A stretch of DNA of 64,000 nucleotides from Mermis nigrescens (GCA_036768485.1 JAVLUZ010000142.1:12867814-12931813); one strand, 5' to 3'; positions 43,022 to 55,815 are shown, counted from the first letter of the stretch. Numbers and translations are program-made. The notes: generated from the sequence alone by a model not told the origin.

Positions 43022-46000
43022 CTAAAATAACGTAGCAGAAATTAAAATTTAGTTTCTTGGTGCGCAAATATATGGTACATGTTTAAAAAACAACAGTAGA
43101 AAGCAGACATGCACAGCATGGAAATTCTGAGAGGGCGGGGGCTGAAATTTCAAAGTGTTTTTTTGGGATCGAAAGTCGTAGATACGCGTCAAAAACATCG
43201 TTTATGGCGTATCGGACGATGCTTTACTTTTCTAGAGCATAAAAATAAGCAGAAATTTAAAATAAAACCAAAAAATCGAATCATTTGAACAAAATATGGT
43301 CAAGAAATGAGTATGTATAAGGTGCGAAGCACCGAAAACTTGACACGTTCGAGCAAACAGATGGCTAAAAAGGCTTAGAAAAGCATCTTTTTTGTCTTTT
43401 TTTATAAAACTTTTGAAAAATCGCCAATTCTGGGCGGGTGAGGGGGGGGGTGAAAAACTTTGAGAGGACCCACAAACCCCAAGATCAAGTATATATGGTA
43501 GAATACTATAATGAGTAAACGAGAGAAGCAAGAAAAAAGAAAAAGACGCAGGCTAGTAAAGAAAGAAGTGTAAATAAGGTAAAGGTAAAAATGTATCTTA
43601 TCTATTGATCCTGTCCTGATTAAAAAATTAAAAAAACAAAAACGCTAAAAATTTTTCATCAAGAAAATAAATTGTGTGTGGAATTAAAGCATTGTTGATT
43701 GCATTCTAAAACATTGAATGGTTGTTTTGGCCTTGCAGGCAATTCACCTTTTTATTTCTTAAAATGAATAGTATTCCTGTAACCATAAAAAATTTAAAGT
43801 TTAATAGTAACGGATCAATGGCCGATCGGATTTTCTCTAGTAAAAAAGTCCGCGTAGACAGATATTCAACGGCTGATAATTTCGGTTGGGGTCATAAACA
43901 AATGTGGCAGCATCAAAATTGCGGGGGGGTATGCAAGATTTTTCAAAAGTAAAAAATGGTCTTAAAAATGGTAGTATGGCGAAAAAAAAACAAAAAATTC
44001 ATCGAATTTCGGGGGTATTTTGGTTTCTGGGAGGGGGTATTAGGCCTTCTGGGGGGTGCAAATCCCCCGAACCCCCCACGCCCACGTGCGGTCATAGATG
44101 GGCAGCACGAAAATTCTGAGGGGTAGTGAAATCACCTAAAATTGCCAAAATGTTACTAAAAATAGAATTCTGGAGGGCCTACAGTAATCTGCGGGGGTTT
44201 TCAACTTCTTCAGGAGGTGTATACCCCCGAGTCCCCTACTCACACCAATGTGTGGTGGGGTCACCGGATACTTTTGGAGGAAGGGGGTAAATGAACTTGA
44301 ATTTTTGGCCAAGAACGGCGAAAAACGCCTAAAAAATAGCCAAACGACGCAAGTTTTTCGCCTAAAATCGGGGTGGGGTCAACAATATTCAGATCTTGGG
44401 AGATGGGGCTGACGGCTAAGTTTTGGTGAAGGCATATACAGGCAGCAGCCGAATTCGGGAAAGAAGGTCCCAGAGGGCGTTATTTTTAGAAATAGCACCA
44501 GAAATTCATTTCTGGGATATATCTATTTCGGGGTGGGGGTTCGCCGGATTTTCGGGAGGTTCAGACTAGATCCCCTAGGCCCGTCCGTATGTGGTGGGGG
44601 ATCACCTATCCTATCTGTTACATACATGTATAAACCTACATATAATGGTCATTACGACCATGTACAAACGTGTTGTGCAGGGGAAGGTTGCTAGAAACCA
44701 GAAACTCACCGCAAACGACAAGAATTTCCATTTTTTGAAATTCATTTCCGTTTTTCCGAGATATTTAGATGACAATGAATGGAGAAAATAGACTGTTGCC
44801 CATATGGGCAGACTGAAACAGCTGAAAATTTTTGGAGGGGGTAGTCGGCCATTTTAGGAAGATCGGGTGAATGGCTTTCAATTTTTAGTCGAAAATGGCG
44901 AAAAAAGCACCTAAAAATGGCCTAAAAACACAAGTTGTCCCCAAACATCGGCGTGGGGTTGGTTACAAATTATAAGATTTTTAGGGGAACGACCTACTTT
45001 GGGTGCTCGTACTGGAGAGATACATCAGACTGGGGAGATAACCGTATTTTATGTAAATACCCGTATTGTATTTAAAGGACCGAAGATATACAGGGTGGCC
45101 CATAAAAAGGCTACATTCCGATTTGACAGGTCATAACTTCAGCTGACGTTAACATAAAACTTTCAAACTGGCTCCATTAGATAGATGAAAGTCTCTTTTT
45201 TCAAAATGGGTAAAAATTTTAGGCCAGACGTCAGTTGTTCGGGCGCTACTGTAATTTGTTTACACCCTACTTTAATATTGTTTACAGCGAATAGCATAAT
45301 TGGTCCTGCCATTAGCTTGCACCCTATTTTAACGATATCCGAAAATTTTGCACTCAGTAAAACGCGTATCTATTCTGGGAGTTTAAACAATGTGCTAATT
45401 AATTTTTGTGACTAAACATATTGCCGAAAATGTCAAAAAAGGATACCTACATACGCAGTAATGTGATACAAAGCATAAAATCTAGGGTTAAAATAATGTC
45501 GAAGTGAGGTGTAAACAAATTGCCATAGGACGCAAACCGTTGGCAGCTGGCCAAACTTTTTGACGCCGTTTTAACAAAGACATATTTATCTATCTAATGC
45601 AGCTAGTCTTAAAGTTGTATGTTCAAATCAGCCAAAGTTATGACCTGTTAAACAGGAATGTAGCCCTTTTTATGGGCCACCCTGTACATCAGACTGAGGA
45701 GATACCCGCATTGATTGTATGTGAATCAATTACGTTTTTTACATTAAAAATTTTTTGGATATTAATAAAACCGCAAAACACAAAAGTACAAATTAAGCGA
45801 TAGTTATGTACTTCATCGACCAGATCGTCAAGCAGTCGATCGATATTTTGAACGGAGAACCGGTTTGAGTCATTGGAAATTCGATTATTCCCAAGAACGA
45901 CTGTAACTTCGTCGTCAATTGAGGTGCAAAGCGCCTTTGATAAAGAGTGTACAGGTGTCCTAGTGACATAGTTCGCCTGGAATAAGGCGGCAACTTTAGG

Positions 46001-49000
46001 CAAAAATTGGACTTTTTTCGGCGCACCTGCGAACCGGAATCGCACTTTAAAATAACTTTCTATCGTTCTAGTAAATTTAAATTTTCATGCACATAAGTAT
46101 ATTTTTATTCGAGTTTACACCGTTTTTGTTTTTTTGTATTCGGCAATGATTTTTCGGCCGTTAAAAGGCTTGTTGGCATCGCATTTGTATAAGGCACAAT
46201 GATTTTTAGGAAACAAATTCTGTAATGTCAAAAATTATCGAAACTGATAATTTACCACCCAAGATTGAGTTTACGAAGCGGAAACATCGAAAGTTTAAGG
46301 CGCGAACGCCAGGTTCTACTATTTTTCTTTGTAAAGCTGCATTGTGTTTTATCAGGAAAACTATTATTGTATTGGGCTTCTTAACTCGGCTTTAAACATC
46401 AAGGTAAAAATATGAAAATTGTTTTGCGTTTTTCTCTCCAATTTTCTGCTTCTTCTGTCGATTGCAAGCCTCAAAATTGTATTTCAGACGGTAAGAATAG
46501 CTGAAAATTCGGCTCTGAAACAGTAAAAATCTTTTGCGCACAGAACGCATTACTGAACTTTATTAAAATAAGTAAAATTCACTATTTACAAAATGTATAC
46601 ACTTTTGAATACTGTCTTAGCAAACTTTTTTAAAGGAACCTTGTAGAAAAGAAACACTGCAATTTTACAGTAATTTTGTAGACTGACAGCCAAACAATAA
46701 AAGGAGCTTAAAACAGGATACAGTAATGCTGCTCTATCTTAACTGAAGCTTGATCCTCTTTTCTATTGCGTTACAAACCATTGTGACAAACGGATATGCA
46801 TAACATAGGAAATCTGGGTTTAAATTTTAAAGTGCCTTTTTGGGCCGAAAATGGTGTATACGCATCAGAAACATCGTTTTTCGGCGTTTCTGACGATGCT
46901 CTACCGTTCTAGAGCATAAAAAATAGAAAAATTTTGAGAAAAAACCAAATAAATCGAAACTGAACAATATACAGTCAGAAATGAGTATGACGCTTGCACA
47001 TGAGCAAATATATAGATAGGTAAAACGCTTTAAACAGCATCTTTTCTAGAAATTTGATGGAAACTTTTAGAAAATTTCGGGAAATCGCGAATTTTTTTTT
47101 TGGGGGGGGGGGTGAAAATCTTTTTTGGGGTGGGTATGAAAAACGTTTTTTCGGGGGAGTACACAAACTTTTCTGGGAGTGAAAAACCCCAAACCCTCTC
47201 CCAAAATTAAGTAGATATGGATGATGCTGATTTCCAAGCATTTTTGAACCGAATTACAACGCTAATCGTCAAATTATTATTATATATCGAACAAGCTCGC
47301 ACGTAACTTATACGCTTCTTCCAAACGACGCAGACTTTAACGAAACTAGCAACAGTAAAACACGAAAATTGAAAAAAATTTTAATTTCCAGCGGATAAAA
47401 TATCAGTTTTTATTCATGTTTTGAGCCAATAATCAAACGATTAATCAGATGACGACTGATTAATCGAAAATATTAATCAAGTAAAACGACTAGGCAAAAT
47501 AACCATTTACTCATTGAGGAATTAACAAATAAACGGAATGACAAAATATAAAATGCAAAAGGTAACAAAGAAATGAATTAAATGAAAATTCGGCAAAAAA
47601 ATACATAAAAAAATCAAAATACCTTTGCAATTAATCGTTCGGATGCACTGACGACTGTGCACGTGCCAAATTTTAACATCCATATCATCGCTTGACGAAG
47701 CCAGCAGCGTGCCGTCCATGTTGACAGCGAGATTGGTGACGGTCTGACTGCACATAAAAAATTTGCATAAAGTCGATAAATATACTGATAAAAAAGATTG
47801 AAAATGTACGCGTGTCCTTTGAACATTTTCTCTTCGCGATCGATCGATAAATCAACGTGCCTTTCTCGCAACACTGGCTGAAATACCAGCTCAATTCAAT
47901 TACCAATTTATCACCGTAAATTAAATTATAAATAATAAATTATTGAATCGATTGAAATTATGTTTGGCTGATTCCAAAGCAATTATTTCATAATTATATA
48001 AGTGAACGCAAGGAATAAGTTTATTGATGGAAAAGGAATCAAAAACTTTTAGCATGTATAGAGAAAGGAGAATGTCACTTACGTATCTTATAATTTTGCA
48101 CATCCGTCTATTTTGTACACAAATCACTGCTGCAGTACGACCTTTAGATGTAATTTTAGTTTTGTATTTGTAATCTTTAGTAATTACTGAATTGTTCGGA
48201 GAGGAAAAACGTGAGCGAATACTGAAAGCATTGAAAAAAGTAATGGCGGTGGTGACCAGACGTGCACAGCATGGGAATCCTACGGAGGGGTGAAATTTTA
48301 AAGTGTCTTTTTTGATCCAAAAATAATGGATACCCATCAAAAAGGTCGTTTTGTGGCGTTTCTGGCGATGCGCTATCTTTCTACAGCAGAAAAACATGAG
48401 AAAAATTCGAAAAAATGATAAAGTCTGGCAAATTCATTGAACAAAACATGAGTGCATGGCGCGAAGCGCTGAAAATTTGAAACTTTTAAGCAAACATATA
48501 TCTAGAAACGCTTAAAAAAGCACCTTTTCTACGAATTTTTCTGAAACTCCGAAAAATCGCGAATTTCTGGAGGGGGAATTTTCTGTGGGGTGAACCCCCA
48601 GATCATGGATGGTGACCAGGAAAAGGAATTGAGAATCAGTAATATGGTTAATATGCTCTTCATCACTAGTGTAATTACGACCTTTACTCATCCTTTTGAA
48701 CAAGTTTTAGCTGGAAACAGAATTATGTAAATTCGATTTCCAAATGCATTTCATCGAATAAAATGTAAAATGCTTGTTTTTTGCGAAGTCAACTTGTGTT
48801 GCGTAGAAACTAATAATTTCAAACAGAAATTTTCTACTATTGTAATAATTTTACGAATTTGTTGAAAATTTAGTCGAAAGAAATAGACTTAGAATGAAAG
48901 GTACAACGCATTTGCTGAATGAATTATAGGACCCACCCCACCCCAAATCAAACAATGTCTATTGTTGGCAGGTAGCCAACTGCGTTTGGTTAGTTGAAGG

Positions 49001-52000
49001 CCTGCTAGATCTTACTATTGGTTTAAAGGAGAGGAATTTACAGAACAATCCAACTAAGTTCACACAGCGAAAATTGACTAAAAGAAAATAAAATGGCCTA
49101 AAAAAACGTTATCATAATACAATATACAAGAAATAAAAAGCAACAACCGAGACTGCTTTCTGGAAATGCGACACAATAAAGAGAATTTTTATTAGAAATT
49201 CAGTGAAAAAAATTAGTATATATAAACTACCTGAAAAGTATGATAAAGGCTATTGTTTCAAGGTGATTTAATCTTATTTCTAATTATGCATATGAAGTTC
49301 ACTCTAATTAATGTAAAACTGTGCATCAATCGTGGGCGTTTATCAGAATTGTTCAATTAGCATCTCATTTATAATTTGTGCATTATTTTGAACGGTTATT
49401 GTTACATTCAGAGCTTATTCCAGTTTTTTGAAGTGTAATTCCAATTCTGGATAAAATCATTTCTACTCAAATAAACGGGCCAAATCTTTAAAAAAAGTTT
49501 AAGTGAAGCAATTCGTTCAAAAGACACAAAAATATGTACATTTCGGCGGCGAAATATTTTCGTATCACCTTCACATCTACATCTGTGTGTGTGTTTGTAC
49601 GAGCATAGGAGGGCGGCACCTGAATTCTGGGGAGTGCAAGATTTTTCAAAGATAAAAAATAGCCTTAAAAATGGTGGTATGGCGAAAATATACCATTTTT
49701 CAACGTTTCTCATCGAGCACTATCCATTGGCACAAAAAATTGCGAAAAAACAAAAAATTTCAAAAATTGAATTCTGGGAGGGTGTTTTGGTTTCTGTGGG
49801 TTATTTTAGTTTCTCGGGGGGGGGGTGCATACCCCCGAAACTTAGGTGTGTGTACGACTACTTTCACAATTTAATCAGAATCTCTACTTCGGCGAAAAGA
49901 TCGATTTGCATAACGTCTCCCTTTGACGTTCCGACGTACAAACGACTTTCAGCATTATCAATAGCGCATGAAGTCAATGGAGAGTCGAAAAATAGCGTCA
50001 TGAGCAGAGTTCCGCTGGACAAACAGTGTATCTGAGGAAAATGATATCTTATTATATTTTAAGAACTATTACCTTTATTTTACAATACATACGAGTTTAG
50101 ACAATGAAAGTTTATTTGCGGCTATTCCATTGCGAACTTTTCGGCATAATAATCCAATAATTCACATTTTTTATCCGGAGAATCAAAGAACGATTCATCT
50201 CTTCGTGCCATAACCTTTTTTATGCACTTTAATTCGATGAAAATCATCGCATGCGCAAAATTGTTTTGAACTAATGTCCATATTTTTCAGAAGCTTAAAC
50301 ATTTTCTGACACAAAATGCAACAAATAATCGTAATTTTACTCCCTAGCTATATTTCTATGACATTTCCAAGAAAAAAATCAGAATTAGGAATAGGAATGA
50401 CGATTTTAGAAACAAAATGTAAAATTAGCAACTTTTGTTCTCAATTATCTACTTTATTTTATAACAACGCAACTATGTACATACATATACTAAATAATTT
50501 AGCATTATTTGATCGAATGTTCAATGTCTATAGTCAGCTGCTCCTTCGATATAGCTGGACGGAATTCAATTCTGATGAGATATCAGTTCTTCTGGTCTTA
50601 AGAACATAGAAACATAGACAGACTTTAAAACAGTGCCATTTATAAAATCGACTGATCACGTCCTAAGACGAAATATCCTATCATTTGTAGACTTACTAAT
50701 TATTGACGCTTGTCAGAGTTGATTTTGGGGTGAAACGCGATTACTTAATTACCTTACACTGCTTCTTGCGAGAGATCTTTTAGACGTATTTCTGGATGTT
50801 TTTTGATCAATATTATTATTATTTAATATCCATTAATATTTTTATTACCTAATATTTTAAAAATATTTACATCAATTTCTATTGATGTACGTACATACAT
50901 GTATCTTAGCAGTTTGGTCTAGACTGACTGAATAGACCCTGGCACTGATGCCTCCGAAACCAAGTTTTACGTCAGTGACGGCCAAACTATGCGCGCTCCA
51001 TTCGTGCACTGGAGTTATTTTGCTAGTAGCTATGGAGTTTTGAGGCGTCAACAAACTGTAACAAATGACTGTTAGTGTAAGCAACATTTGAGAAAATTAC
51101 ATGTTATTGCATTCGAGAGAATTTTCAACCAGACTAGAACAACAAATTTCAATTTATTTAAACAGAGATCGAAAATAATTGATAATTATGAATGTCAATA
51201 AAACCAACAAAGCAGACCTAAATGTAAAATCGAGTGCAAAAGAAACCATTAAACAAGTACATGGGGTGTTCGTAAAAAAGGGTACATTTTGTTTTTAGTA
51301 ATCTCTACGAAAGTCGGGAGACTGTAAATACTTTTTGCCAGTTTATGACACAGCTATCCGTAAATATGCTAGCAGAAAATTACAATATATCGCCAGGTGC
51401 TAGTTGCTTGGCGCCTTATCATACAAATTCAACCACGAATTTACTTATGCAAATTTTCCATTTACATAAGTTATCTGATCAATTGTACTATGACCTTTAA
51501 TGAGTTTTCCTTCATATTTTAGGTGTCCTATGAATATGTACATATTATGTAGTAATTTTAAATCAAGAAATATGTGTCATTGAAAGTTCGAACCCATTCT
51601 TGCTCGAATTATTGCCTTCGAAATTTGCGCAGCAAAGTGTGATGCTTTGATAAAATCAGTGAATGTACAAAATTCATGCCAAAACCTGCTTGAAATAAAT
51701 TATTCTCGCTCAAAGAGATGACTCTTAATCCATATTTATGCATTTTTGAAGAAAATCATGCCATAGCAAGCTTAACATGGTCTAATTTCTTTTTCTTAGG
51801 AAATGTGCGATACTGAGACAACATTGACACTGAGATCAGTGAACACCAAAGGTGGGCAGCACCGAAATTCTGGAGGAAGGGGGTGTAAGATTTTTGAAGG
51901 TAAAAAATGGTCTTGAAAATAGTGGTATGACAAAAAAACTTACCATTTTTTAACGTTTATCATCGGGCACTTTGAATTGGCATCAAAAAATCGCGGAAAA

Positions 52001-55000
52001 AACAAAACAAATTTGCAAAAATTAAATTCTGGGAAGAGGTATTTTTGGTTCCTGGGGGAAGGTATTGGGCCTTCTTAGGGGGTGCATACCCCCACGCCCA
52101 CGTGTGGTGAACACTCTGAAAGCGAAATTCTGCTTTCAGCGCCATCTTAATATTGTTTTCCTTTAAATTTCATTATACACAGATCCGCTTCAGCTATCCA
52201 ATTACATAGATTCTGACATTTATTACACAAATTTGTACGACACTGAGATCGAAAAAAGAAAGAGATGTTATTATTTATTATTTCTTTATTTTTTATTTTC
52301 TCAACGAAAGAGATATTATCGCCATATAATTAGACACACATGCACACTGGGGGGTATAGGGGTATCCCCCTACCACAACTTTTGAAAGGCATACTTCCTT
52401 CAGGCCATTTGCGGACCAAGGACTATTGTTGGGATTATGAACGAGTGCCAAACAATGCCCAGCAGTATCATCTGACGTATTTTTCCATTACCCCTCTGTC
52501 CACTCATTCATTAAGACACTTTTTGTCCATTATTTTGTGCTTATTTGATAGTTCAAGCCACTCCATCATTCTAATTATCATTTGTTTTCATGCAAACTTA
52601 ATCACGAATATTCAAGAAGACTAAAATATGACGAATAAAAGCATTTTTACGGGTTTTGACGGGAGGGAGGGGGGTAAGGAACGACAAAAACATTTAAACG
52701 ATCAATGTAAACAAGTGATTTTAGCGCCATAAATAGCCGTAAAAATTAATCGTTTACCCCCTTCCCAGAAAACTTGGTTTAACCCCTCCCAGAACTTTTG
52801 ACCCGGTGCATCTATGAAATTAAATCATTAGACAACCAATAAGGATATTTCGGTACATGCTATAACATAGGAAGTATGCCTGAATTTTACATTGCTGTTG
52901 AAACATATGACAACATCATAGGTTATAACATAATCCAAGCAATCCTTAGCAAAACTTAATGACTGTTTAGTACTCAAATGACGTGACTAGAGCTATTAGT
53001 CGCTTACCGGGATAAGCGTTTAAGAAGAGATAAGTTTGTGCCAAATACAATACGTTTTATGATTCATCACTTTCATTTAGAAGGTACATATGTAAGAACG
53101 TCTGAAGGAACGTGGATTTAAAATTTGGCAACTTTAGTCAAAAAACCATTTTGAACGAATGCAAAATAAAAGAAGAAATTAATCAATGAGCACGTTTAAA
53201 ATTGCAGTTAATTGAAAACAATGAATGGTAACTGTCTGAGCGTATTTAGGAAAAATCTCAGGCATAAATTATTACTCTCCAACGTTCCAAACAAATATTA
53301 GTCCATCTTTTCCCGCAGTTACAACGTAAAAATCGTCGGTCGAGAAAACGATTCGCGTAATTGACTGATAATGAGACGCTGTTGAGGTGATTAGCTGGCC
53401 ACTACTTAGCTGAAAAATGTAGATAGTTATATAAAGCAAACTAATTTAATATACACAAATCTTAAAACCCTCCTCATACATAATAGGAAAAATAATGGGA
53501 ACTCAAAAAAAATCGATAAATCGAGACGCAATCAAAAAAATATATGCTCTACGTGAAACTTAACATGCAAAGCTTGAGAATTCTGGGAGGGTGAAACCGA
53601 AAATTTTTCTTGAGTACCTTTTTTGGCTCAAAAACGGCGCGTACGCGTCGAAAACATCATTTTTGGCGTTTCTGCCGATGGCCCATCTTTCTAGAACGTA
53701 AAAACAATGGACAAAATTTCTAACTAATTGACCTACATAGTCAAAAAATGAGTATATGGCGCAATGCACCGAAAACTTGACGCCCTAGAGCAAGCAGATA
53801 GGTAAAAAAGCTTAAAAGGCTTAAAACAGCACCTTTTCTAAGATTTTTTTAAATTCGCAAATTATGCGGGAACTTAGAAAAATTTCTGGGGAGGGGAAAT
53901 AAGTCGTAAGCAAAAGTCAAAATCTCAATATTTTAGTCGAAATTTTATTTGAAAATACAAAAAAATTTCGAGGTCGTTGAAAAATGTCGTTGCTGCATTC
54001 CTTACAAATTTATAAACGGAATTATTGTTGCACTTAGAGTTCCTAAACCTTTACAAATTAGTAATCCTCAGAGGCGATAAAATGAAAGCCAATGAAAAAT
54101 ATCAAGACAAAAATTAATTAATATTTAAAAAACTGCGCATTTAATTGGTCGTAACTCCAAACATTGCGAGGGACTTCAGCGGCTGGTTTTCGTGGGTCGG
54201 CCAGACAAATATTGTCCGGCGATTTTTAGCCGACAGAAAGTGAAATGGATTAATTTCTATATTTTTTAATGTTTTGACCAATAATATATATACAGTCAAA
54301 ATGGACTAAAAATACTCAAAAAAGGCGGTAATACCAAGAAAAAACGTTTTACAGGCGACTTTGACCATTTTCGTTGTTTGAATAGCAAAACAAATCGTGA
54401 ACGCTAAATTTACTGGTTCGGATTCCTGGGATTTTACCCCCCCCACCCACGCCGACCCTGACCTTGTGCATCTAAGCATTGAACTCACCAACCATGTATA
54501 CAAATGTTCATTCGTAGAAGCGCAGCAGATCGATCCATCGGACGAAACGGCCAGACAATGCAAGGGCGCAGATAGGAATGATTTTTGGACAGTACGATTC
54601 TTAGTTAAAAAAACCGATAAACGAAATATTCTGATCATGCGAATCGGCCGAATAAGCTTAAGCGTTTATACCGAGACTTTACCGACGTAAATCTTCAAGA
54701 AAAACAAGCATACCTACCTGCTATACTTTTTAGGAAGATCTTGGGGCAATGAATGGGCTGCTACAAAATTCTGATGGAGGGTCCGATGGGGCCAAATTGC
54801 TAACAAGAGCACTAAAAATTCAATTCTGGGATCTATAGATTTAGAGTGTCTTTCAGATTCTAAGATGGGTCCAGCCAGACCTCCACCCATGTGTGATAAT
54901 AACGACTAAAAATCACGGTCTTTTTGTACGAGTATATATATACATGTGCAAAGATTTTTTTGGTACATGTACAAAGATTTTTGGAAGACAAAAACTGCAA

Positions 55001-55594
55001 AAAAGTAATTGTGTGTTCTATATATCTTTATAATGGCAGAAATGGCATTTCAAAAGGAAAAATGTCAAATTTTTTGGCGCTTCGCGCCGTTTTAAGACGA
55101 TTCTTATTGATTTTTGCCCTCTGAAACCTAGATATGAGCTAAAATACACTAATAAAGGTTGAACAACTCTGTTTTTACCACACTAAAATCGCTACTGTAC
55201 CATATTATAGTACCCAAAAATTTGTGTTCAAAATTGGGGACCATCTTTGTACATATACAAACGGACCTTCTACAGAAAAAACACTGCTAAAAATGCATAT
55301 AAAAGTTATTTAACATGTTCAACTTTTCATTTATTAGCCGACATGATTTGCATACACAGATTTGCAATTAAATGCGTAAAAAGTAAATCTAACCCTCGAC
55401 TCCAGTCCAACAAGAACAGTCATTGGCTTTTGGCTGACCGGTATCATGAGATATTCACCCGCTACCACAGCAACATCTTGAGGAGGATCATTGTTCAGTT
55501 CAGAGCCTTTGTAACTCCACACAGATGCCCCTGTCAATGGATTGAAAAAACTGATAGGCCATGGCTGAGTCGAATTTTCGCATACGAGCAGAAC
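42872..55594 (-). CDS. WDR18: WDR18 / Ipi3-family WD40 protein, nine exons, 5' codons missing
   Basis: Exons in gene order: 55594-55394, 54599-54489, 53409-53276, 51055-50899, 50031-49888, 47877-47810, 47747-47623, 46026-45812 and 43021-42872. They total 1305 nt (434 codons), like the 432 aa of human WDR18, with all junction phases (0, 0, 2, 0, 0, 2, 1, 0) consistent. The start FFNPLTGASVWSYKG, then LHCLAVSSDGSICCAST, AGKDGLIFVWNV, WSAHSLAVTDVKLGFGG, SVSLDQTAKIH, MQIDLF, KMFKGH, SSSDDMDVKIWHVHSRQC and RTINCKG follow the WDR18 order of WD repeats. The C-terminal helix ends LAKTKLINKKLYDF, as in the family. WDR18 belongs to the Rix1 (PELP1-TEX10-WDR18) complex for 60S ribosome maturation in the nucleolus and nucleoplasm. 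The initiator exon was not found. Confidence 0.92.
43110..43500 (+). mobile_element. Family-D element, copy 2
   Basis: ATGCACAGCATGGAAATTCT, CGCGTCAAAAACATCG and TCTAGAGCATAAAAATAA. Its hairpin is GGTGC-GAA-GCACC at 43321-43333, followed by a G-rich end. Confidence 0.72.
43899..44090 (+). mobile_element. MITE-A copy, partly deleted
   Basis: CAAATGTGGCAGCATC to CCCACGTGCG, flanked by GTCATAAA and GTCATAGA (7 of 8). The central GAAACGTTGAAAAATGG block is missing. A MITE-B copy follows immediately (about 44093-44255). Confidence 0.75.
44093..44255 (+). mobile_element. MITE-B copy
   Basis: CATAGATGGGCAGCACG, GAAATCACCTAAAATTGCC, TACTAAAAATAGAATTCTGG and CTACAGTAATCTGCGGGGG, ending CACACCAATGTGTG. 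Confidence 0.7.
44256..45090. other. Family-H and family-C fragments in WDR18 intron
   Basis: Blocks at about 44260-44420 and 44790-45010 share GGGTAAATG, AAAAATGGCCAAAAA-type and GACGCAAGTTTTCGCC stretches with 4083-4390, 7400-7570, 15760-16050 and 62900-63065. A family-C-like piece lies at 44440-44590. No exon is seen. Confidence 0.45.
45091..45688. mobile_element. Mariner-type MITE with TIRs of about 100 bp
   Basis: CAGGGTGGCCCATAAAAAGG at the left is mirrored by CCTTTTTATGGGCCACCCTG at the right with TA flanks. Homology between the arms continues through GACAGGTCATAACTTCAGCT and CATTAGATAGATGAAAG. The 600-bp length and lack of an ORF indicate a non-autonomous element. Confidence 0.88.
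45812..46026 (-). CDS. WDR18: WDR18 exon (C-terminal region)
   Basis: Acceptor GGTTCGCAG, donor GAA|GTACAT. Begins GAPKKVQFLPKVAALFQ and ends QNIDRLLDDLVDE. Less conserved, but its position, phase (1 to 0) and the join to INCKG support it. Confidence 0.85.
46800..47220 (+). mobile_element. Family-D element, copy 3
   Basis: Shares CATCAGAAACATCGTTTTTC, CTAGAGCATAAAAAATA and the G-rich end. The hairpin motif is deleted: GAGTATGA joins directly to CGCTTGCAC. Confidence 0.65.
47623..47747 (-). CDS. WDR18: WDR18 exon
   Basis: Acceptor TTATGTGCAG after a 62-bp intron, donor AAAG|GTATTT. Encodes QTVTNLAVNMDGTLLASSSD and DMDVKIWHVHSRQCIRTINC, the last clear WD repeat. Phase 2 to phase 1. Confidence 0.93.
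47810..47877 (-). CDS. WDR18: WDR18 exon
   Basis: Acceptor GGTATTTCAG, donor CGC|GTACAT. Encodes PVLRERHVDLSIDREEKMFK and GH. Phase 0 to phase 2. Confidence 0.85.
48259..48610 (+). mobile_element. Family-D element, copy 4, with target duplication
   Basis: Flanked by a perfect 8-bp duplication GGTGACCA (48251-48258 and 48611-48618), which places family D with the 8-bp-target elements. Hairpin GGCGC-GAA-GCGCT at 48458-48470. Confidence 0.78.
49604..49850 (+). mobile_element. MITE-A copy next to a WDR18 exon
   Basis: CATAGGAGGGCGGCACC to CTTAGGTGTG, flanked by TGTACGAG and TGTACGAC (7 of 8). Confidence 0.82.
49888..50031 (-). CDS. WDR18: WDR18 exon
   Basis: Acceptor TTTCCTCAG, donor GAA|GTAGAG. 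48 codons: IHCLSSGTLLMTLFFDSPL to GTSKGDVMQIDLFAE. A MITE-A ends only 37 bp beyond the donor. Confidence 0.9.
50899..51055 (-). CDS. WDR18: WDR18 exon
   Basis: Acceptor TGTTACAG, donor CAT|GTATGT. Encodes LLTPQNSIATSK, HEWSAHSLAVTDVKLGFGG and YSVSLDQTAKIH, the most recognisable WDR18 stretch. Phase 2 to phase 0. Confidence 0.93.
51847..52106 (+). mobile_element. MITE-A copy
   Basis: CAAAGGTGGGCAGCACC to CGCCCACGTGTG, flanked by a perfect GTGAACAC duplication. Confidence 0.85.
53276..53409 (-). CDS. WDR18: WDR18 exon
   Basis: Acceptor TTTTTCAG, donor AGA|GTAATA. Encodes LSSGQLITSTASHYQSI, FSTDDFYVVTAGKDGLIFVW. Phase 0 to phase 2. Confidence 0.9.
53555..53905 (+). mobile_element. Family-D element, copy 5
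   Basis: ACATGCAAAGCTTGAGAATT, CGCGTCGAAAACATCATTTT and TTCTAGAACGTAAAAACAA. Hairpin variant GGCGC-AAT-GCACC at 53758-53770. Confidence 0.7.
54489..54599 (-). CDS. WDR18: WDR18 exon
   Basis: Acceptor TTAACTAAG, donor TTG|GTGAGT. 37 codons from NRTVQKSFLSAPLHC to EHLYTWL, a WD repeat. Phase 0 at both ends. Confidence 0.88.
54745..54892. mobile_element. Family-C MITE
   Basis: GAATGGGCTGCTACAAAATT, GGGTCCGATGGGGCCAAATT, AGAGCACTAAAAATTCAATT and CCACCCATGTGTG. Confidence 0.55.
54925..55290 (-). mobile_element. GTACAAAG family element, copy 2 (inverted)
   Basis: Reverse-complement counterpart of 10250-10700: ACATGTACAAAGATTTTTGG, AAATTTTTTGGCGCTTCGCG (hairpin 55076-55088), GACCATCTTTGTACA and AAAAACACTGCT. 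It ends about 100 bp from the WDR18 exon at 55394. Confidence 0.72.
55394..55594 (-). CDS. WDR18: WDR18 first recognised exon
   Basis: Acceptor TGTTGCAG, donor CGAGG|GTTAGA. 67 codons starting VLLVCENSTQPWPISF, ending VLVGLESR. The family normally has only a few residues before this point, so the missing 5' exon should be tiny. Confidence 0.87.
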
Positions 55595-55760
55595 CTGCAA
55601 CATCAAACTGACGTTATTCAATTATATTTCTCAATTTATCTCAATACTTAAAACATTTTTACTTCTAAATGGCTTGAAACCAACAAAAGTATGTTGGAGA
55701 ATATCAAAAACAATTAGTTTGAACATGTAGTTTACAAACAGATATTTTTGTTTCATATAT

Positions 55761-55767
55761 GTATATA

Positions 55768-55815
<48 letters not shown>
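55761..55815. repeat. (TA)n array
   Basis: TA dinucleotides with one CA break, abutting GCACCGACACCGG. Confidence 0.95.

Noticed and set aside
54397..54690. A 97-codon + strand frame across the WDR18 exon at 54489-54599
   Set aside because: Antisense of a verified WD-repeat exon.
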